Shown here in pieces: positions 24,220 to 31,957 of a stretch of 64,000 nucleotides of DNA. Source of the stretch: Kitasatospora cineracea (GTDB lineage: Bacteria > Actinomycetota > Actinomycetes > Streptomycetales > Streptomycetaceae); assembly GCF_003751605.1 (NCBI RefSeq), contig NZ_RJVJ01000003.1:62001-126000 (forward strand). Reading direction: 5' to 3'. Numbering within the stretch: position 1 is the stretch's first letter; every line of letters starts with the position of its first letter. The notes under the pieces are model-generated. The model saw only the letters and a program-made list of their open reading frames with translations, searched no databases and had not been told where the DNA came from. The position numbers were made by a program, and so were the translations under genes.

Positions 24220-24975
24220 GTGCCCGCCACCACCGCCTTCCACTGGTTCCTGCCCACCGGCGGCGACGCCCGCGACCTGGGCGGCGCCGCCCACGGCACC
24301 GGCATCGGCGCCGCCGCCGCCCCGGTGGCCGCCGACCGCCCCGCCACCCTCGGCTACCTCACCCAACTCGCCCAGGCCGCCGACCAGTTGGGCTACGACG
24401 CGGTCCTCACCCCGACCGGCGCACACTGCGAGGACGCCTGGATCACCACCGCCGCACTGATCGCCGCCGGACAGCAGCGCCTGCGCGCCCTGGAGTCCGT
24501 CGGCCGGCGCCGGATGCTCGACCTGCACGGCGGCCGCCGCGACCGCCTGTGGATCGCCCCGAACCTCTGGGCCTGCATCGGCCTGGTCCGCGGCGGCGCC
24601 GGCACCGCCCTGGTCGGCAGCCACCGCGAGGTCGCCGCCCGCCTCGCCGAGTACCGCGACGCGGGCGTCGACGAGTTCGTCCTCTCCGGCTGCCCCCACC
24701 TCGAGGAGGCGTACACCTTCGCCGAACACGTCCGCCCGCTGCTCTGGCCCGAAGCACCCCGGGAAGGACCGGACTTCCCGCGGCCCGGGACGTTCGGCCC
24801 CTGCTCGCGCCGCCCCGCCCGGCCGTACGGTGGAGCCTCACCCGCAGGACGGGCCGGCGGGGCCGTGACACCCCGCCGGCCCATCGGGCGGACGGGGTGT
24901 CACGGCCGGTCCGGCTGCCCGGTGGGCCGCGGCGGTCAGGGCAGCGGACGGTGCATGATGTGCAGGCCGACGTAG
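24220..24975 (+). pseudogene. ssuD: ssuD-like alkanesulfonate monooxygenase with internal deletion
   Basis: GTG 24220 begins a reading frame whose first 85 residues match SsuD (TAFHWFLPTGGDARD, DQLGYDAVLTPTGAHCEDAW). It then jumps to the SsuD C-terminus: RRRMLDLHGGRRDRLWIAPNLWACIGLVRGGAGTALVGS and DEFVLSGCPHLEEAY. About 200 residues of the barrel are missing at roughly nt 24475-24495, though the frame is kept. After about nt 24780 homology ends, the normal stop is lost, and the frame runs on into the convergent GNAT gene. The flavin barrel cannot form, so the product is inactive. No ssuABC transporter genes remain nearby. Confidence 0.85.
24861..24907. terminator. Long hairpin between the ssuD remnant and GNAT gene
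   Basis: GGCCGTGACACCCCG (24861-24875) and CGGGGTGTCACGGCC (24893-24907) pair perfectly over 15 bp, and the loop pairs further with small bulges. It probably stops transcription from both sides. Confidence 0.8.
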
Positions 24976-25427
24976 CCCTTCTCCGGGTGCCGGAAGCCCT
25001 CCGGCAGGGTGCCCAGGACGGTGAAGCCCAGCGAGCGGTAGAGGTGGACCGCGTGGGTGTTGGTCTCGACCACCGCGTTGAACTGCATGCCCCGGTAGCC
25101 GGCCTCCCGGGCCCAGTCCAGGGAGTACTCGCACAGCGCCCGGCCCACCCCGCGGCCGGAGTGGGCGGGGTCGACCATGTAGCTGGCGCTCGCGGTGTGC
25201 GAGCCGTTGCCCATGTGGTTGGTGTTCATCTTCGCGGTGCCCAGCACCGTGCCGGCCCCGTCGACCGCCACCACGGTGCGGTTCGGCGCGGACAGCAGCC
25301 ACCAGTCGCGGCCCTGTTCCCGGCCGAGGTCGAGCGGGTAGGTGAAGGTCTCGCCCGCGGCGACGATCCGGTGGAAGAACGGCCAGATGGCGGGCCAGTC
25401 CTCTGCGGTGGCTTCCCTGATCAGCAT
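24936..25427 (-). CDS. GNAT-family N-acetyltransferase
   Basis: 163 residues from ATG 25427. It opens LIREATAEDWPAIWPFF, has the acetyl-CoA binding motif A in MVDPAHSGRGVGRALCEYSLDWA, and ends in the usual motif B region AVHLYRSLGFTVLGTLPEGF. This is a single-domain cytoplasmic enzyme that acetylates an amine on a small molecule or protein; the substrate is unknown. It follows the last gene of the leftward biosynthetic arm but is separated from it by a stable hairpin, so it is probably not part of the cluster. A role in self-protection cannot be excluded. Confidence 0.85.
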   Translation of the reverse strand: MLIREATAEDWPAIWPFFHRIVAAGETFTYPLDLGREQGRDWWLLSAPNRTVVAVDGAGTVLGTAKMNTNHMGNGSHTASASYMVDPAHSGRGVGRALCEYSLDWAREAGYRGMQFNAVVETNTHAVHLYRSLGFTVLGTLPEGFRHPEKGYVGLHIMHRPLP

Positions 25428-25449
25428 GCGCCCAGCATGCCCGGCCGGG

Positions 25450-25491
25450 CCGTCCGGCCGCCACCCTCCCCGCGGGTGGCCGGCGGGACGG
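25450..25491 (-). terminator. Hairpin after the leftward biosynthetic arm
   Basis: GCCACCC (25460-25466) and GGGTGGC (25474-25480) form the core, and flanking CCGTCC..GGGACGG pairs with small bulges. It lies directly after the aminotransferase stop (25493). Confidence 0.6.
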
Positions 25492-25492
25492 T

Positions 25493-26635
25493 TCACCGGA
25501 GGCCGTGCAGGGCCCGGCCGAGCGCCTCCACGTCCTCGAGCGAGGTGTAGTGGTGCACCGAGAGCCGGACCGCGGTGTCGACGCCCCGGGCCGAGAGGTA
25601 GAGCGGGGTGTGGTCGCCGGAGATCTTCCAGCCGTTGATGCCGCGGGCCGCCAGCCCGTCCCGGACCTGCTCGGCGGAGAGGGAGCCGTGCCGGAAGGAG
25701 AGGATGCCGGACTGCTGCGTCCCCGGGGCCAGCAGCTCGGCGCCGGGCAGGCCGGCGACGCAGGCGTGCAGCGCCTCGACGACGTCCTTGCGGGGGAACG
25801 CCCCTCCCTCCTCGGCGAGTTCGAGGTGGTGGCCGAGCGCGGCGTGCAGCCCGAGCACCACGGCGGTGCTGCGCTCGCCCAGTTCCAGGGTGCGGGCGCT
25901 CCGCTCGTGCACGGTGACGGCGGTCGGCGAGCTGACCCGGGCCACGTGCAGGTCGGTGAAGTCGGGCAGCAGCGCGGCCCGCAACTCCGGGGTGGTGTAG
26001 GCGAACCCGCTGCCGCGCGGCCCGCAGAGGAACTTCCGCCCGGCCCCGGTGAGCAGGTCGCAGCCGATCTCGGCCACGTCCAGCGGGAGCTGCCCGACGG
26101 CCTGGCAGGCGTCCACCGCGTACCGGGCGCGGTACGGGGCGAGCAGCCGGCCGATCTCGGCGACCGGGTTGACGATCCCGCAGCCGGAGGGCACGTGGGT
26201 GACCGAGACCAGGGCGACCCGGTCGGAGAGGTGGGCCGCCATCCAGTCCAGGTCGAGGTTCCCGTCCGGGCGCAGCGGGATCGTCTCGATCGTGCAGCCG
26301 GTGCGGTCGCGCAGGTTGAAGTAGCCGATCAGGCTGCCCGCGTACTCGTACGGGGTGACCCAGATCAGGTCGTCCGGGCCGAGGTCGAGCCGGGAGACCA
26401 CCCGCCACCAGGCGCGGGTGGCGCTGTCGAAGAGCGCGAGGTCGTCGGCGTCGGCGCCGAGGACCCGGCCGAGCCGCCGGTAGACGTCGTGCTGGAGGAC
26501 CTCGTCGTGGTGCAGTTCGGTCTCGTAGCCGCCGGTGGCCGCTTCCCGGGCCAGGCAGTCGGCCATCGCGGTGGAGACCGCCGCGGGCATCAACCCGGCC
26601 CCGGCGGTGTTGAGGTGGATCAGCTGTCCGGTCAT
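25493..26635 (-). CDS. Class V PLP-dependent aminotransferase/lyase-like protein
   Basis: 380 residues from ATG 26635. It opens LIHLNTAGAGLMPAAV, as in cysteine-desulfurase/isopenicillin-N-epimerase-like proteins. The PLP-phosphate and ring-stacking parts are recognisable (VSVTHVPSGCGIVNPV, YAVDACQAVGQLPLDV), and K201 in GAGRKFLCGPRGSGF is the Schiff-base Lys. Members of this group act as epimerases, desulfurases, lyases or aminotransferases; which one cannot be decided here. It is the last gene of the leftward arm, 14 bp after the proline dehydrogenase-like gene, so it probably makes or edits an amino-acid building block for the cluster. Confidence 0.87.
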   Translation of the reverse strand: MTGQLIHLNTAGAGLMPAAVSTAMADCLAREAATGGYETELHHDEVLQHDVYRRLGRVLGADADDLALFDSATRAWWRVVSRLDLGPDDLIWVTPYEYAGSLIGYFNLRDRTGCTIETIPLRPDGNLDLDWMAAHLSDRVALVSVTHVPSGCGIVNPVAEIGRLLAPYRARYAVDACQAVGQLPLDVAEIGCDLLTGAGRKFLCGPRGSGFAYTTPELRAALLPDFTDLHVARVSSPTAVTVHERSARTLELGERSTAVVLGLHAALGHHLELAEEGGAFPRKDVVEALHACVAGLPGAELLAPGTQQSGILSFRHGSLSAEQVRDGLAARGINGWKISGDHTPLYLSARGVDTAVRLSVHHYTSLEDVEALGRALHGLR

Positions 26636-26649
26636 GGGTGTCCGCCCTG

Positions 26650-27699
26650 TCAGTAGTCGGCGCCGAAGGCGGCGGCGGAGGGGTCGGCGAGGTCGGCCAG
26701 GGCGCGCAGGGCCATGGCGGGGTGCTCGGCCAGCCGGTGCAGCAGGTGCAGCCACCAGCTCTGTCCGTACGTCGTGTAGACCCGGCAGGGGTAGCCGGCC
26801 TCCCGGTAGTGCCGCAGCAGCGCGGGGCGGACCCCGTGCAGCATCTCGATCTCCTCGGCCCCGGCCAGCAGACCGCGCCGCTCGGCGGCGGCCAGCAGCT
26901 CGGCGTGCTGGGTGGCCAGGGTGAGCCGGGCGCCCCCGTCGAGGGCGTGCGCGGCGAGGGCGAGGTAGCGCTCGTCGAGCTCGGGGCCGCGGCCGAGGGC
27001 GGTTCCCGGGTCCTCCGCGTAGACGCCCTTGACCAGCCGGATCCTGCGGCCGAGCGCGACCAGGCCGGGCAGGTCGCGCTCGGTGCGGTGCAGGTGGGCC
27101 TGGACGGTGATGCCGACGTTGGGGTGGTCGGCGGCCAGTTCGGCGAAGACCGGGAGGATCTCGTCGACCAGCTCGGAGCGCTCCATCGAGAGCACCACCT
27201 CGCTGCCGTGCGCGGCCGCCGCGGTGAGGATCCGCGCGGTGTTCCGCACGGCCAGCCCGCGGGAGACCAGCAGGCCGACGTTGGAGAGGTCGAAGCCGAG
27301 CTGGAGCGGCCCGGCGTCGGCGGCCAGCAGGTCCAGGTACGCCAGGACCACCTGTTCGATCTCGGCCTCGTCGCGGATCTCCTCGCCGACGTACTCGGCC
27401 GACACCCGGTACCCGCGGGCCCGGAGCAGGTCGAGCCGGGGGAGCAGCCCGGCCAGGTCGTCGGCGACCAGGTAGCGCCGGGCCGCCGGGTAGGCGAGCT
27501 GGCGCAGCAGCGAGCCGGGCTCGGCGAAGGCGCGCCGGCAGCGCTCGTCGGCGGCCAGCAGCCGCAGGCCCAGGCCCGCGTCCCGGTCGGACGCGGCGGG
27601 GACGGACGCGGCGGGGACGGTGGCGGCGGGGAGGGTGGCGTTCCGGTCGGACGCGGCGGGGACGGACACGGGCGGCAGGGTGGCGGGTGCCTCGGTCAT
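26650..27699 (-). CDS. Proline dehydrogenase-like flavoenzyme
   Basis: 349 residues from ATG 27699, overlapping the desaturase stop as TGATG. After an Ala/Pro/Ser-rich N-terminal 45 residues with internal repeats comes a PutA-type barrel: SAEYVGEEIRDEAEIEQV, LGFDLSNVGLLVSRG, GITVQAHLHRTERDLPGL, RIRLVKGVYAEDP and the FAD/substrate strand VYTTYGQSWWLHLLHRLAEHP. The last is close to PRODH but lacks the usual RRxxER signature of true proline dehydrogenases (here YGQSWWLHLLHR). It may therefore oxidise a proline derivative or another imino acid. Position inside the cluster suggests building-block or tailoring chemistry. Confidence 0.82.
   Translation of the reverse strand: MTEAPATLPPVSVPAASDRNATLPAATVPAASVPAASDRDAGLGLRLLAADERCRRAFAEPGSLLRQLAYPAARRYLVADDLAGLLPRLDLLRARGYRVSAEYVGEEIRDEAEIEQVVLAYLDLLAADAGPLQLGFDLSNVGLLVSRGLAVRNTARILTAAAAHGSEVVLSMERSELVDEILPVFAELAADHPNVGITVQAHLHRTERDLPGLVALGRRIRLVKGVYAEDPGTALGRGPELDERYLALAAHALDGGARLTLATQHAELLAAAERRGLLAGAEEIEMLHGVRPALLRHYREAGYPCRVYTTYGQSWWLHLLHRLAEHPAMALRALADLADPSAAAFGADY
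27583..27667 (-). repeat. 25-bp direct repeat in the proline dehydrogenase N-terminus
   Basis: CCGGTCGGACGCGGCGGGGA plus five more bases occurs at 27583-27607 and again at 27643-27667, exactly 60 bp apart and in frame. It codes for a repeated Val-Pro-Ala-Ala-Ser-Asp-Arg motif. Confidence 0.8.
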
Positions 27700-28877
27700 C
27701 AGGGCCTCACGGTGGTCGGTTCGGACGGCTGGGGAACGGCGACGGTGACCTGCCCGGCGGCCAGCATCATCGACTGGGCGAAGGTGCGGTCCGCGGTGGT
27801 CGGGTCGCCGCCGCCGCGGCGCCAGGCGCGGTACTTGGCCGCGTAGCTGAGCACCGTCTCCTTGCCGCGCCGGGAGCGCGGGCGGCTGAGCACCCCCGCC
27901 CACAGGCCGTCCCAGCCCGCGTACGCCGGGTCGTCCAGCAGCAGCCGGTGGGCCCGGCTCAGGTTCCAGAACGGGATGCCCGCGTTGAGGTGGTGCACCA
28001 GGTGGAAGCGGTCGCCGTGCCGGCTGAGCAGGAAGGTCTCCAGGGCCCGGCCGTGCCGGTTGCGGGTCAGCAGCACCCGGGTGGACTCGCTCTCCGGCAG
28101 CGGGTAGTGCTCGGCCAGTTCGGAGAGCCAGCCGATGGCGATGTTGCTGGTCAGCAGCGGCACGAACCAGAACAGCAGCAGCTCGGTCAGCACCCCGAGC
28201 CAGCCGCAGAGGCCGAACACGGCGGCCCACTGGAACAGGAACAGCCACCGCTCGGTGCGCAGCGGCACCGGCACCGAGACCGCCAGGTCCGACTCCCGGG
28301 CCCACAGCCGGTCCCGGACCAGGTAGCGCAGGTAGTCCGCGGTGCGCAGCCCCAGCAGCGCGAGCAGCACCTCGCGGACCAGGAAGCCGCGGTCGCTGCG
28401 CTCCGGGTCGTAGAGCCCGCACTCCAGGTGGAAGCGGTAGTCCGGGTCGGCGTCCGCCTCGCCGAGGTGCCGGTGGTGCCGGCCGACGTGCGAGCTGCGG
28501 TACGGGCCGTACAGCTGGCCGACCAGGTAGCCGGAGAGGGCGGTGCCCGCCACCAGGTTGAGGGTCCGGTTCCGGGCCAGGCTCTTGTGGGCCGACTCGT
28601 GCAGGAAGTGGGCGAGGAAGCGCTGGGTCGAGCCGATCAGGACCACCGCGGCGGGGTAGGCCCAGTAGGAGCCCGCGACGCAGGCGGTGACGCAGAGCGC
28701 GACCAGGCCGTACTCGAAGGCGATCGCCAGCGGCGCGTGGTGGTTGTCCAGCCGGGTCAGGGCCTTGAGGCCCCGTCTGACCTGCAGTGGCAGGCGGTCG
28801 AAGTCGAGGTCGTCGAGGTCCGGGCGGCCGGGACCGGAGCGTTCCGTCCGCCCGGCCGAGGATCGTCCTGAGGGCAT
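27699..28877 (-). CDS. Membrane fatty-acid desaturase/hydroxylase-type di-iron enzyme
   Basis: 392 residues from ATG 28877 (AGAGGAA upstream). Three His boxes mark the membrane di-iron family: HESAH (93-97), HVGRHHRH (about 130-137) and HLVHH (about 292-296). Four or more hydrophobic segments surround them. Such enzymes desaturate or hydroxylate acyl chains or other hydrophobic substrates with O2. Its place between the S9 peptidase and proline dehydrogenase-like genes makes a natural-product substrate likely. It needs an external electron donor, not seen nearby. The third box follows SRHGDRF and precedes NAGIPFWNL, as in plant-type and cyanobacterial relatives. Confidence 0.88.
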   Translation of the reverse strand: MPSGRSSAGRTERSGPGRPDLDDLDFDRLPLQVRRGLKALTRLDNHHAPLAIAFEYGLVALCVTACVAGSYWAYPAAVVLIGSTQRFLAHFLHESAHKSLARNRTLNLVAGTALSGYLVGQLYGPYRSSHVGRHHRHLGEADADPDYRFHLECGLYDPERSDRGFLVREVLLALLGLRTADYLRYLVRDRLWARESDLAVSVPVPLRTERWLFLFQWAAVFGLCGWLGVLTELLLFWFVPLLTSNIAIGWLSELAEHYPLPESESTRVLLTRNRHGRALETFLLSRHGDRFHLVHHLNAGIPFWNLSRAHRLLLDDPAYAGWDGLWAGVLSRPRSRRGKETVLSYAAKYRAWRRGGGDPTTADRTFAQSMMLAAGQVTVAVPQPSEPTTVRP

Positions 28878-28932
28878 GTCGTGTTCCTCTGCGTGGAGGT
28901 GTCGGTGGGGACGGCCCGGGGACGGGCGGGCG

Positions 28933-30867
28933 TCACGGGGAGGGGCGGAAGACCGAGGCGTAGAGCGCGAGTTCGGCCTCCAGGGAGCGGACCACGGTGT
29001 CGGCGAGCCGGAAGCCGTGCCCCTCGGTCTCGAAGGTCAGGTAGCTGTGCGGGACCGCGGAGTCCGCGAGCAGCGCGAGCAGCCGCTCGGCCTGGGCCGG
29101 CGGGCAGACGGTGTCCCGCAGGCCCTGGAGCAGGACGAACGGGGCGCGGATCCGGCCGGCCCCCTCGACCGGCGAGCGCTCGGCGTAGCGGGCGCGCTGC
29201 TGCGGCCAGGCGCCGATCAGGCTCTCCAGGTACCGCGACTCGAAGTCGTGGGTGCCCCGGGTGCGCCACTGCTCGGCGTCCAGCACCGGGTAGTAGATGC
29301 CGGCCGCCCGGTACAGGCCGGGCTCGGCCGCCAGCGAGGCGGTGGCCGTCCAGCCGCCGGCGCTGCCGCCGCGGATCGCCAGCCGTTCCGGGTCGGCCAG
29401 GCCCTCGGCGGCCAGCGCCCGGGCCACCGTCGCGCAGTCGCGCACGTCGACCACGCCCCAGGACTCCCGCAGCCGCTCCCGGTACGCCCGGCCGAAGCCG
29501 GTGGAGCCGCCGTACTGGACGTCGACCACGCCGAAGCCCCGGCTGGTGAAGTAGCTGATCTCCTGGTTCAGCACCAGGTGGCTGCGGCTGGTCGGCCCGC
29601 CGTGGGCGAACACCAGGTACGGCGGCAGCTCGCCCTCCGGCCCGGTGTGCTCCGGGTGGTACGGGGGGTGCACGTGGGCGTGCACCGGCTCGCCGTCCGG
29701 CCCGGTGAAGGTGCGCCGGTAGGGCGTGGTGGCGTACTCCGGGTGGGCGGCGGACGGCGCGCGCAGCACCTCGGTGCCGCCGCCGTCCGGGTCGACCAGC
29801 ACCACGGTGCGGCCCTGCCGCGGGCCGGCCGCGACGGCCGCGATCCGGCGGCCGTCGGTGGCCGGGAAGAACCACTCGGTGTACGACGACTCCAGGTCCT
29901 CCAGCCGCCCGTCCGGGGCGAGCAGGCCCAGCTGGCGGCCGCTGGTGCCGTGCACCACCGCGAGCCGGCCGTCCGGCAGCGGCAGGCACCAGCGCAGGCC
30001 GATCCGCCACAGCGCCTCGCCGAACTCCTCCGGCCGGGCGCACAGGTTGCGCCGCCCGCCGTCCGGGCCGATCCGGTGCACGTTCCACCAGCCGTCCGGG
30101 TCGGTGACGGCGTACAGGGCGCCGGAGCCGTCGGCCGCCCAGTCGGCCTGGGTGACCGACTCGCCGTCCCCGCCGGCCACCCGGACCGGCGCGGCCAGGG
30201 TGCCGTCCGGCTCGATCCCGGCCACCATCAGGTCGGTGCCGTCCCAGGGCATCGCCGGGTGGTTCCAGCCCAGCCAGGCGACCCGGCGGCCGCCCGGCTC
30301 GATCCGCGGGCCGGACAGGAAGTCGTGACCGCCCGTCAGGACCCGCACCGCCGCCGGGTCGTCGGCGGCCCGGCCGTCCAGCGGCAGCGCGACCAGGTGC
30401 CGGACCACCGAGGTGCCCGCGGCGTCGGCCACGGTCTCCCGCAGGCACCACACCTCCGCGCCGCGGACCGCGAAGTCCGCGTAGCGCAGCTCGGCCGCCC
30501 ACGCCCCGGCGGGGCTCAGCGGCACCGGGTCGGCGCCCGGGCGCCAGCGGTAGACCCGCTGGTCGTCCCAGTGGGTGAAGACGACGCCGTCCTCGGCCCG
30601 GCCGGACAGCGCCAGCCAGGGGCGGCCGCCGTACTCGATCACCCGGCTGCGGACGTCCCAGCCGGGCGGCAGGGCCGGGGCCGGGCCGTCGGCGGTGCGG
30701 CGGGTCAGGACGCTGCGCCCGCCCTCCTGCGGGCGGGCCTCCGTCCACCACACCTCCTCGCCGACGAAACCGGTCCATTCGAGCAGGGCCTCGCCCTGCG
30801 CGACCTGCGCCGCCTCCAGCGGGGAGGTCCAGGTGCCGTACGGCAGCGGCTCGGTGACGTGCTGCAT
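28933..30867 (-). CDS. S9 family prolyl-oligopeptidase-like serine peptidase
   Basis: 644 residues: an N-terminal beta-propeller (about 1-390, repeated W/D/G-rich blades) and a C-terminal alpha/beta-hydrolase domain. Nucleophile S502 lies in RGGSAGGW, the acid in LLQGLRDTVCPP and the His in FETEGHGFR. The oxyanion part is VFAHGGPTSR. No signal peptide, so it works in the cytoplasm on short peptides that can enter the propeller. Its closest kind are dipeptidyl aminopeptidase/acylaminoacyl-peptidase-like S9C enzymes. In a cluster of peptide ligases it may trim a precursor, recycle wrong products or provide resistance. Confidence 0.92.
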   Translation of the reverse strand: MQHVTEPLPYGTWTSPLEAAQVAQGEALLEWTGFVGEEVWWTEARPQEGGRSVLTRRTADGPAPALPPGWDVRSRVIEYGGRPWLALSGRAEDGVVFTHWDDQRVYRWRPGADPVPLSPAGAWAAELRYADFAVRGAEVWCLRETVADAAGTSVVRHLVALPLDGRAADDPAAVRVLTGGHDFLSGPRIEPGGRRVAWLGWNHPAMPWDGTDLMVAGIEPDGTLAAPVRVAGGDGESVTQADWAADGSGALYAVTDPDGWWNVHRIGPDGGRRNLCARPEEFGEALWRIGLRWCLPLPDGRLAVVHGTSGRQLGLLAPDGRLEDLESSYTEWFFPATDGRRIAAVAAGPRQGRTVVLVDPDGGGTEVLRAPSAAHPEYATTPYRRTFTGPDGEPVHAHVHPPYHPEHTGPEGELPPYLVFAHGGPTSRSHLVLNQEISYFTSRGFGVVDVQYGGSTGFGRAYRERLRESWGVVDVRDCATVARALAAEGLADPERLAIRGGSAGGWTATASLAAEPGLYRAAGIYYPVLDAEQWRTRGTHDFESRYLESLIGAWPQQRARYAERSPVEGAGRIRAPFVLLQGLRDTVCPPAQAERLLALLADSAVPHSYLTFETEGHGFRLADTVVRSLEAELALYASVFRPSP

Positions 30868-30940
30868 GGTGCGCTGACTCCTCGTGGGTGGCGAGTGCTC
30901 CGGGTGCGGGTGCGGGTGCGGTGGGCGGCGCGGGGCGGCG

Positions 30941-31957
30941 TCAGTACCGGATGGCGGGGATGCCGGGGCGGGAGCTGTCCAGGCGGTAGCCGAGCACCGG
31001 CGGGTCGTCGCAGAGCCAGAAGTGCCCGTCCAGGTCGGTCCAGTCGCACAGGCCGGCCAGCTGCGCCGCGTAGGCGATCGACCGGGGCGGCTCCAGGAAG
31101 CAGCCGAGCATCCGGGCGGTGCCCCGGTCGGCGAGGTGGCGCAGCGCGTCCAGGCCGGGCAGCAGGCCGCCGAAGCGCATCAGCTTGACGTTGGCGCCGT
31201 CGGCGGTGCGGGCGGCCCGCTCCACCGCGGCCCGGCTGTCGATGCCCTCGTCCAGCAGGACGGTGGTGCCGGGCAGCGCGGCCCGCACCTCCGGGAGCAG
31301 CGCGTCGTCGCGCACCGGGTCCTCCAGGACGGCGGGCGCGACCTGCTGCAGCAGCGGGCGCACCTCCTCCCACTCGGCGCGCCCCCAGCCCCGGTTGACG
31401 TCCAGCACCACCGGGCCGGCCACGCCGACCAGGCCGCGCAGCACCTCCCGGTCCCGCGGGCCGCCGAGCTTGATCTTCACCGGCCGGACGGCCGCCGGGA
31501 TCTCCTCGTCGATCGGGACGGTGTGCAGCAGCCGGACCGGTCCGGGCTCGGGCAGGTCGAGCAGCCGCCAGACCGGCAGCCCGGCGGTCCGGGCGGCCCG
31601 GTCCAGGAAGGCCATCTCGACCAGCATCCGGGCCGGGGCGCTGAACTCCGCGGCCGCGCCGGCCAGCAGCTCGCCGAGCCGGTCGGGCGCCTCGGTGCCG
31701 CTCGCCCGGGTCAACTCGCCCGCCAGCAGCCGGGCTTCGGCCGCGATGGCCGGGCCGTCCTGGCCGTAGCCGAGGTCCGCGGCGATCTCGCCCTCGCCGC
31801 GGACCCGGCCGCAGGAGCCGATCAGCCGGAGCCGGACCCGGTCGACGGTGGCGATGGTCATGTGCGAGATCCGGAACGGGCGGTCCAGCCGGTGCGGGAC
31901 CACCGCCACGTCGGCCTGCAGGCCGACGCGGCCGGTGCCGGTGGTGGTGCCGGTCAT
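30941..31957 (-). CDS. Enolase-superfamily epimerase (dipeptide epimerase-like)
   Basis: 338 residues. The muconate-lactonising-enzyme subgroup pattern is visible: general base in V-K-I-K (residues about 159-162), metal ligands D in LDVNRGWG, E in LEDPV and D/E in LLDEGIDS, then the second base Lys in NVKLMRFGG. That K-x-K ... D-E-D/E ... K layout fits L-Ala-D/L-Glu epimerase and other dipeptide epimerases. It should invert an alpha-carbon, plausibly in a dipeptide made by the neighbouring ATP-grasp ligases. Its ATG overlaps the stop of the upstream ATP-grasp gene as ATGA, so the two are made together. Confidence 0.85.
   Translation of the reverse strand: MTGTTTGTGRVGLQADVAVVPHRLDRPFRISHMTIATVDRVRLRLIGSCGRVRGEGEIAADLGYGQDGPAIAAEARLLAGELTRASGTEAPDRLGELLAGAAAEFSAPARMLVEMAFLDRAARTAGLPVWRLLDLPEPGPVRLLHTVPIDEEIPAAVRPVKIKLGGPRDREVLRGLVGVAGPVVLDVNRGWGRAEWEEVRPLLQQVAPAVLEDPVRDDALLPEVRAALPGTTVLLDEGIDSRAAVERAARTADGANVKLMRFGGLLPGLDALRHLADRGTARMLGCFLEPPRSIAYAAQLAGLCDWTDLDGHFWLCDDPPVLGYRLDSSRPGIPAIRY

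Noticed and set aside
24936..25427. GNAT gene as part of the biosynthetic cluster
   Set aside because: A stable hairpin separates it from the last cluster gene and it faces another terminator on its other side. No positive evidence links it.
27583..27667. Possible CRISPR-like repeats
   Set aside because: Only two copies, in frame within a coding region and encoding a repeated peptide. No array structure or cas genes.
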